This document shows positions 59,812 through 64,000 of a stretch of 64,000 bases of DNA, one piece after another (position 1 is the first letter of the stretch; each line of letters opens with the position of its first letter). Made by a program: the position numbers and the translations under genes. Origin of the DNA: Haloarcula taiwanensis (GTDB lineage Archaea; Halobacteriota; Halobacteria; Halobacteriales; Haloarculaceae); NCBI GenBank assembly GCA_002844335.1, contig CP019154.1:930001-994000 (forward strand), in the 5' to 3' direction. The notes under the pieces were generated by a model. That model had not been told where the DNA came from. It saw only the letters and a list, made by a program, of their open reading frames with translations, and made no database searches.

Positions 59812-60648
59812 CTATCGAATCTTGCGGACGTCGCTGATATCGAAGCCGGCATCGCCCAGTTCCGTCTCGAACTGAACGATGTCCTCGTCCTCGATCTGTG
59901 AGAGGACGCCACGGAACTGTTGAACGACGAGGGTTCGAGCCCGGGTGGAGCCGCCGGACTCCCACGCGAACTCCATCGTTCCGTGGGATGCGTCGACGAG
60001 TTGCCCGTATCGAACCGCCGACAGCGTCTCGGGATTGATGTGCAAGAGGAGCAGACAGCGCCACTGATGGGCCGCCTTCTGGAGCCCCTGGACGAGCGAG
60101 CTGATGTCCGCCCAGTCGATCTCCTCACCCATGGCGCTGACGAGGTCCGAAAGCGAGTCGATGATGACGAGGTTGTTCGCCGCCACCTCGTTCAGAACCA
60201 TCCCGAGTGTGCCGAGCAGGTCCTCTCGCTCGTGGCGCGCCCGGAGGTCGGTAATCGACGCGGTTTCGTCTGCGTACCAGTCCCGAGGGACGGGGCTGAT
60301 ATGGAAATACCGCTCCGAGAGGTCGTGGAACTCGACCGCTTTGCTCCCTTTTTCGACTACGTTGTCGTCCATCGCCAGCCGCATCTCGCTGACCAGCTGT
60401 GTCTCGCTTGCGGTAAAGGAGATGTAATGGACTTCCTCCGGCGCGACGGCGTCGGTCGAGCGGTCGCCGTAGTAGAGGTCATGTAGCTCCCCGTCGACCT
60501 GCTCGAGCCCGTTGATGAGCGCGCTCGTGTGCATGAACTCCCGGGAGCCAGCACCGGCCTCGCCGGAGAGCAAGACGACGCTCCCGGCGGGTGCCCCACC
60601 GTTGATGATGGAGTCGAGCTGGCGGATTCCGAACGGGATTCGCTCCAT
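59812..60648 (-). CDS. KaiC/RadA-like protein with degenerate Walker A (HTR-like)
   Basis: The 278-residue protein has the KaiC-like fold: PFGIRQLDSIINGGAPAGSV, a P-loop position GEAGAGSREF (29-38) where the lysine is replaced (S35), and a Walker B strand NNLVIIDSLSDL. Without the lysine, normal ATP hydrolysis is unlikely. Such proteins occur in haloarchaea under the old name HTR-like. It may be a regulatory or structural member of the RecA superfamily. It lies 133 bp upstream of the coiled-coil gene. Confidence 0.82.
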   Translation of the reverse strand: MERIPFGIRQLDSIINGGAPAGSVVLLSGEAGAGSREFMHTSALINGLEQVDGELHDLYYGDRSTDAVAPEEVHYISFTASETQLVSEMRLAMDDNVVEKGSKAVEFHDLSERYFHISPVPRDWYADETASITDLRARHEREDLLGTLGMVLNEVAANNLVIIDSLSDLVSAMGEEIDWADISSLVQGLQKAAHQWRCLLLLHINPETLSAVRYGQLVDASHGTMEFAWESGGSTRARTLVVQQFRGVLSQIEDEDIVQFETELGDAGFDISDVRKIR

Positions 60649-60728
60649 ACGTCCTCCTACCTACGCGGTCGCTTAAACGCTTGGCTGTCGCAGCGTCGTC
60701 GGCAGCGCGGCAGCGAGCCTGCAGACCG

Positions 60729-61610
60729 TCACCGCCAGACGGCACGGCCGACCCGAGTCTCCGAGAGGTCGAAGTCAAAGCGGTCCGTCCAGAGAAGGCC
60801 CGCTCCCAGCAGCGCGGCGATACCGACCGGCACCCAGTTCGCGTAAAAGAGGTTGATACCGCCCCACAGCAGGACAAAGCTCACCAGGTCATCGAGCATG
60901 AACGGACACGCTTCGAGCCGCTGTCGGAGCCCCGCACGGTCGAACCCGAGGTCGAACAGCAGGACGGCAACCGAGCCCGACAGGAGCCAGCCAGCGTAGT
61001 TCTGCCACGGAACGCCGTAGAACTGGGGCACCTCGTAGGTCCAGAACCCGATGGCCACGGCACCCGGATCAAGTACGAGATCGATAAGCATGACCGTCGA
61101 AAGCGTCGCCAGCAGCCGAACCGCGGTTGACGCCGCTCTGTTGCCGAGCAACAGCAAGACGAGCAGGTAAGCGTTCAGGACCAGCGGGAAGAAGAAGACC
61201 GGGAGGCCGAACGGTACCTCACCGAGCAACATTGGACCGAGGTCGACACCGTAGGTAAATTCGCCGTAGGGCCACCCGGTCCTGACACCGACAAGCTCGA
61301 TGCCGTAGGAATACAGCGTCAGCGCGACCAGCGCCAGCCCGGCCCGGCGGTCCACGAGCGGGAAGACGCCGGCCACGAGGGGTAATCGCATCACGAACGT
61401 GCCAAAGAGGACGAAGTAGGGATTGAACGCGAGCGGATCGGGCAGGACTCCCTCAGCGCTGGCAAGCAGGGTGACCGCGCCGACGAGCGGAAAGACGACG
61501 GCGATGGTAAACCGGTTCTCGGTGACGAACTGGTCGAACTGCGCGGTCGCGTCGGTCTTTGTCTCCGGGAGCGTCCAGCCCGGTCGCGTCCGGTCTTTGC
61601 CGCTACCCAT
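60729..61610 (-). CDS. cruF: bisanhydrobacterioruberin hydratase CruF
   Basis: The 293-residue polytopic protein contains TLYSYGIELVGVRTGWPYGE and LIDLVLDPGAVAIGFWTYEV, segments of the CruF/DUF422 carotenoid 1,2-hydratase family. In Haloarcula japonica, CruF adds water to the end groups in the last step to bacterioruberin. It overlaps lyeJ by 8 bp as the third gene of the crtD-lyeJ-cruF operon. Confidence 0.92.
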   Translation of the reverse strand: MGSGKDRTRPGWTLPETKTDATAQFDQFVTENRFTIAVVFPLVGAVTLLASAEGVLPDPLAFNPYFVLFGTFVMRLPLVAGVFPLVDRRAGLALVALTLYSYGIELVGVRTGWPYGEFTYGVDLGPMLLGEVPFGLPVFFFPLVLNAYLLVLLLLGNRAASTAVRLLATLSTVMLIDLVLDPGAVAIGFWTYEVPQFYGVPWQNYAGWLLSGSVAVLLFDLGFDRAGLRQRLEACPFMLDDLVSFVLLWGGINLFYANWVPVGIAALLGAGLLWTDRFDFDLSETRVGRAVWR

Positions 61611-62487
61611 ACAGCATCACCCACAGCGCGATGAGCGTGAACACCATGCCGACGATGGTGTTGATCGCGGGGTACCACCAGTAGGCCTCGTCGATGTCGA
61701 CGCCGACGCCGAGAATCCCGAAGACGAGGCCGGGGTAGACGAGCAGTAGCAGGCCGAAGACCCAGTGCGTGAAGTTGAACGCGAACGACGCCATGAGCCA
61801 GCACATCACGCAGTAGTAGTAGGTGTTTGACTCGCCTAGGAACGTCGCCGTCGTCTGAATACCGGCCTCGCGGTCGGGTTCGATATCGGGAATCGCCGAG
61901 AAGGTGTGCATCCCCATCGCCCAGAGCCACGCGCCAACCACCGCCGTCGCCGGTGGGGCGACGCCTTCGATAGCGGTGTAGCCGATGACGCCGGGCAGGA
62001 TGTACAGGCCGTTCGAGATGGAGTCGAGGAAGGGCGTCGTTTTGAACCGCAGTGGCGGGGCCGAGTACTCGACAGAGAGCGCAATCCAAGCGAGCAGGGC
62101 TACGACCCCGAGCGTCGGCAGCCCGAGCATAAACAGCAACGCGAGCGCGCCGCTGACAACGACGATGGCCGTGACAGCGCTGTCCCCGCGGTAGCTGACC
62201 TCGCGGCCCTCGTCTTTCTTGGGATTGTGTTCGTCGATGTCGGCGTCGAAGATGTCGTTGACGCCGTACAGGAACACGTTCCCGGGGATGGTGAAGTACA
62301 GAAACAGCGCGATAGCCAGCGGCGAGAACAGTTCGCCCGGGCCGTCGGCCGCATAACTGACGCCGACGATGACCGGGCCACCGAGGTACAGCCAGAACCG
62401 CGGCCGGGAGAGGCGCAACAGGTAGCCCACGAGCGTCTCTTCCGGCGGGATAACGGCGGTAATGCGGTCGGTCGGAAGTTCGGGCAT
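61603..62487 (-). CDS. lyeJ: lycopene elongase/hydratase LyeJ (UbiA family)
   Basis: The 294-residue membrane prenyltransferase has the first aspartate motif NDIFDADID (77-85) and the second in IPDIEPDREAG, as in UbiA-family enzymes. It adds C5 units to lycopene to build the C50 skeleton of bacterioruberin, with hydration at C-1. It lies between crtD (3 bp apart) and cruF (8 bp overlap). Confidence 0.93.
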   Translation of the reverse strand: MPELPTDRITAVIPPEETLVGYLLRLSRPRFWLYLGGPVIVGVSYAADGPGELFSPLAIALFLYFTIPGNVFLYGVNDIFDADIDEHNPKKDEGREVSYRGDSAVTAIVVVSGALALLFMLGLPTLGVVALLAWIALSVEYSAPPLRFKTTPFLDSISNGLYILPGVIGYTAIEGVAPPATAVVGAWLWAMGMHTFSAIPDIEPDREAGIQTTATFLGESNTYYYCVMCWLMASFAFNFTHWVFGLLLLVYPGLVFGILGVGVDIDEAYWWYPAINTIVGMVFTLIALWVMLYG

Positions 62488-62490
62488 TAC

Positions 62491-63978
62491 TCAGGCGATA
62501 TCCTCGATGAGCGCCTCTGCAGTGTGTTCACCGCTGATGAGACACATCGGCACGCCGATGCCGGGCGTCGTGAACGACCCCGTGAAGTAGAGGCCGTCGA
62601 CGGCCGACGAGCGGTTGTTGGGCCGCAGCAGGGCCGTCTGGCGGAGCGTGTGGGCCAGACCGAGGGCCGTTCCCTCCGTGGCGTTGTACCGCTCACCGAA
62701 GTCGGAGACGGCGAACTGCTTCTCGTAGACGATGCGGTCGCGCAGGTCGACGCCGGTGTTGTCGGCGATGTCGGCCAGCACCTTCTCGCGGTACTCCTCA
62801 CGTATCTCGTCGCCGTCGTGCAGTCCCGGCGCAATCGGGACCAGCACGAACAGGTTCGAGTGCCCGTCTGGGGCGACGCTGTCGTCGGTCTTCGAGGGCA
62901 CACAGAGGTAGTAGGCCGGGTCGTCGGGCCAGGCCGGTTCCTCGAAGATGTCGTCGAAGTGAGGGTCCCAGTCCGTCGGCAGAACGAGTGTGTGGTGTTC
63001 CAGCGGCTCCACGTCACCCTCGACGCCCATGTACATGAGGAAGGCAGACGGCGCGTACGTCTTGTCGTCCCAGTAATCGTCGTCGTACTGGCGTTCGTGG
63101 TCCGGGAGGAGTTCACGCTCGGCGTGGGCGTAATCGGCGTTGACGACCACTTCGTCGGGGTGGGTCGTCTCGCCATGAACCGTCTCGACGAGGAATCCCT
63201 CCTTCCGTCGGGAAATCTCCGCGACCTCGGCGTCGGTCTCGTAGGTGACGCCGAGTTCTTCGCCGAGTTCGACCAGACCGTCGACGACTGCACCGACGCC
63301 GCCGTCGGGGTAGTACACGCCGAGGTTGAAATCGACGTGGCTCATCATGTTGTACAGCGCTGGCGTCGTTCGAGGTGAGCCGCCGAGGAAGACAAGCGTG
63401 TACTGCATTATCTGCTGGAGCTTCGGGTGCTCGAAGTAGTCCTCGACGTGGCTCTGCATCGAGCCGACGAGCTGGAGGCCGACCGGGGCGGCGGTCATCA
63501 CGTCGAGGTCGACCCAGTCACGGAGCTTCGAGCGGTCCTTGTAGACGAACTTGTTCATCGCCGTCTCGTAGTGGCGTTCGCTGGTCGACAGATATTCTTC
63601 GAACGCCTCGCCCGCGCCAGGTTCGTACGCCTCGAACTTCTCGCGCATCTCGTCGTTGTTACCGGTCACGTCGATCTGGTCGCCGTCCTTGAAGAAGATA
63701 CGGTAGTGCGGGTCGAGCCGCTGGAGGTCGTAGTAGTCGCGTGGCTCCTTGCCGAAGTACGCAAAGAAGCGCTCGAACACGTCGGGCATCAGATACCACG
63801 ACGGCCCCATGTCGAACCGGAATCCATCCACCTCCAGCCGGGAGGCGCGGCCCCCGAGTTGCTCGTTTTTCTCCAGTAGCGAGACGTCCGCGCCTGCGTC
63901 CGCCAGGTAGCACGCGGCGGAGAGCCCACCGATGCCGCCACCGACAACGGTCACGTCTTCACCGGACAAGTCACTCAT
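62491..63978 (-). CDS. crtD: carotenoid 3,4-desaturase CrtD
   Basis: The 495-residue flavoprotein begins with the dinucleotide fold VTVVGGGIGGLSAACYLADA and has the family signature GRASRLEVDGFRFDMGPSWY; the C-terminal FTGSFTTPGIGVPMCLISGE closes the FAD site. In the bacterioruberin pathway it introduces the 3,4 double bonds after LyeJ. It is the first gene of the operon; its promoter lies to the right of the window. Confidence 0.94.
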   Translation of the reverse strand: MSDLSGEDVTVVGGGIGGLSAACYLADAGADVSLLEKNEQLGGRASRLEVDGFRFDMGPSWYLMPDVFERFFAYFGKEPRDYYDLQRLDPHYRIFFKDGDQIDVTGNNDEMREKFEAYEPGAGEAFEEYLSTSERHYETAMNKFVYKDRSKLRDWVDLDVMTAAPVGLQLVGSMQSHVEDYFEHPKLQQIMQYTLVFLGGSPRTTPALYNMMSHVDFNLGVYYPDGGVGAVVDGLVELGEELGVTYETDAEVAEISRRKEGFLVETVHGETTHPDEVVVNADYAHAERELLPDHERQYDDDYWDDKTYAPSAFLMYMGVEGDVEPLEHHTLVLPTDWDPHFDDIFEEPAWPDDPAYYLCVPSKTDDSVAPDGHSNLFVLVPIAPGLHDGDEIREEYREKVLADIADNTGVDLRDRIVYEKQFAVSDFGERYNATEGTALGLAHTLRQTALLRPNNRSSAVDGLYFTGSFTTPGIGVPMCLISGEHTAEALIEDIA

Positions 63979-64000
63979 TACTAGAACTGAGGGGCTGGAA

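Noticed and set aside
1-64000. CRISPR arrays, rRNA operons or intact insertion sequences
   Set aside because: No regularly spaced repeats, rRNA-like sequence, or paired terminal repeats around a transposase were found while reading the window.

Overview
The window is chromosomal DNA from an extremely halophilic archaeon, almost certainly Haloarcula or a very close relative. The evidence is a GC-rich sequence coding for very acidic proteins, archaeal information-processing genes (L21e, Rpo4, TFS, aEF-1 beta, PriS, GINS), TATA boxes about 25 bases before start codons with little or no leader, Tat-type lipoproteins, and a complete bacterioruberin (C50 carotenoid) cluster. The L21e protein matches my memory of the Haloarcula marismortui sequence except for a few residues. 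I saw no rRNA, tRNA, CRISPR array or intact insertion sequence. Most genes are tightly packed, with 4-11 bp overlaps.

Layout. 1-3.8 kb: two amino-acid permease modules facing away from each other, each with its own TrkA-type (RCK) nucleotide-binding protein, one with a UspA protein. 3.9-8.4 kb: a dihydropteroate-synthase homologue, a GAF histidine kinase, a phosphotransferase and a PfkB sugar kinase. 8.5-11.8 kb: a translationally coupled operon of a secreted CARDB-like protein, an ABC ATPase and a MacB-type permease. 11.8-12.9 kb: a haloarchaeal orphan and an AT-rich island holding a possible interrupted gene. 12.9-15.1 kb: a two-gene methionine synthase operon with a palindrome at its promoter. 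15.1-20.1 kb: the archaeal information cluster (L21e, Rpo4, DUF655, KsgA, HemK-like), then aEF-1 beta with a zinc micro-protein, a DUF2391 membrane protein and a diverged 3-hydroxyacyl-CoA dehydrogenase homologue.

20.2-31.6 kb: two sugar-type enzymes (TIM-barrel isomerase, Gfo/Idh oxidoreductase), AIM24, CBS, a YchF-like GTPase, HisD, a HesB iron-sulfur carrier tail to tail with dodecin, and a run of membrane proteins. 31.7-37.4 kb: 5'-nucleotidase, UspA, MscS channel, PAC2, an eIF2B-like protein and a pilin-like protein. 37.4-43.3 kb: DoxX, GNAT, PriS-GINS and a Tat lipoprotein HtrA protease. 43.4-48.5 kb: a soft-metal P-type ATPase behind a large AT-rich palindrome, a UPF0173 hydrolase and a PAS histidine kinase. 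48.6-56.8 kb: IlvD, a beta-RFAP synthase homologue, an OYE-family reductase, DUF368, an Hsp20-like mini-protein, an unusual ATP-grasp protein and a lipoprotein. 57-60.6 kb: a wHTH protein, TFS, two low-complexity or coiled-coil zinc proteins and a KaiC-like protein with a degenerate Walker A. 60.7-64 kb: CruF-LyeJ-CrtD.

No single locus is an unmistakable new system. The most promising leads are the twin permease/RCK module, the methionine synthase partner that has lost its zinc ligands together with its promoter palindrome, the TFS-linked coiled-coil cluster with the Walker A-defective KaiC-like protein, the P-type ATPase operator, and the interrupted small gene in the AT-rich island. All functional statements come from reading the sequence and from family knowledge; no search was run.
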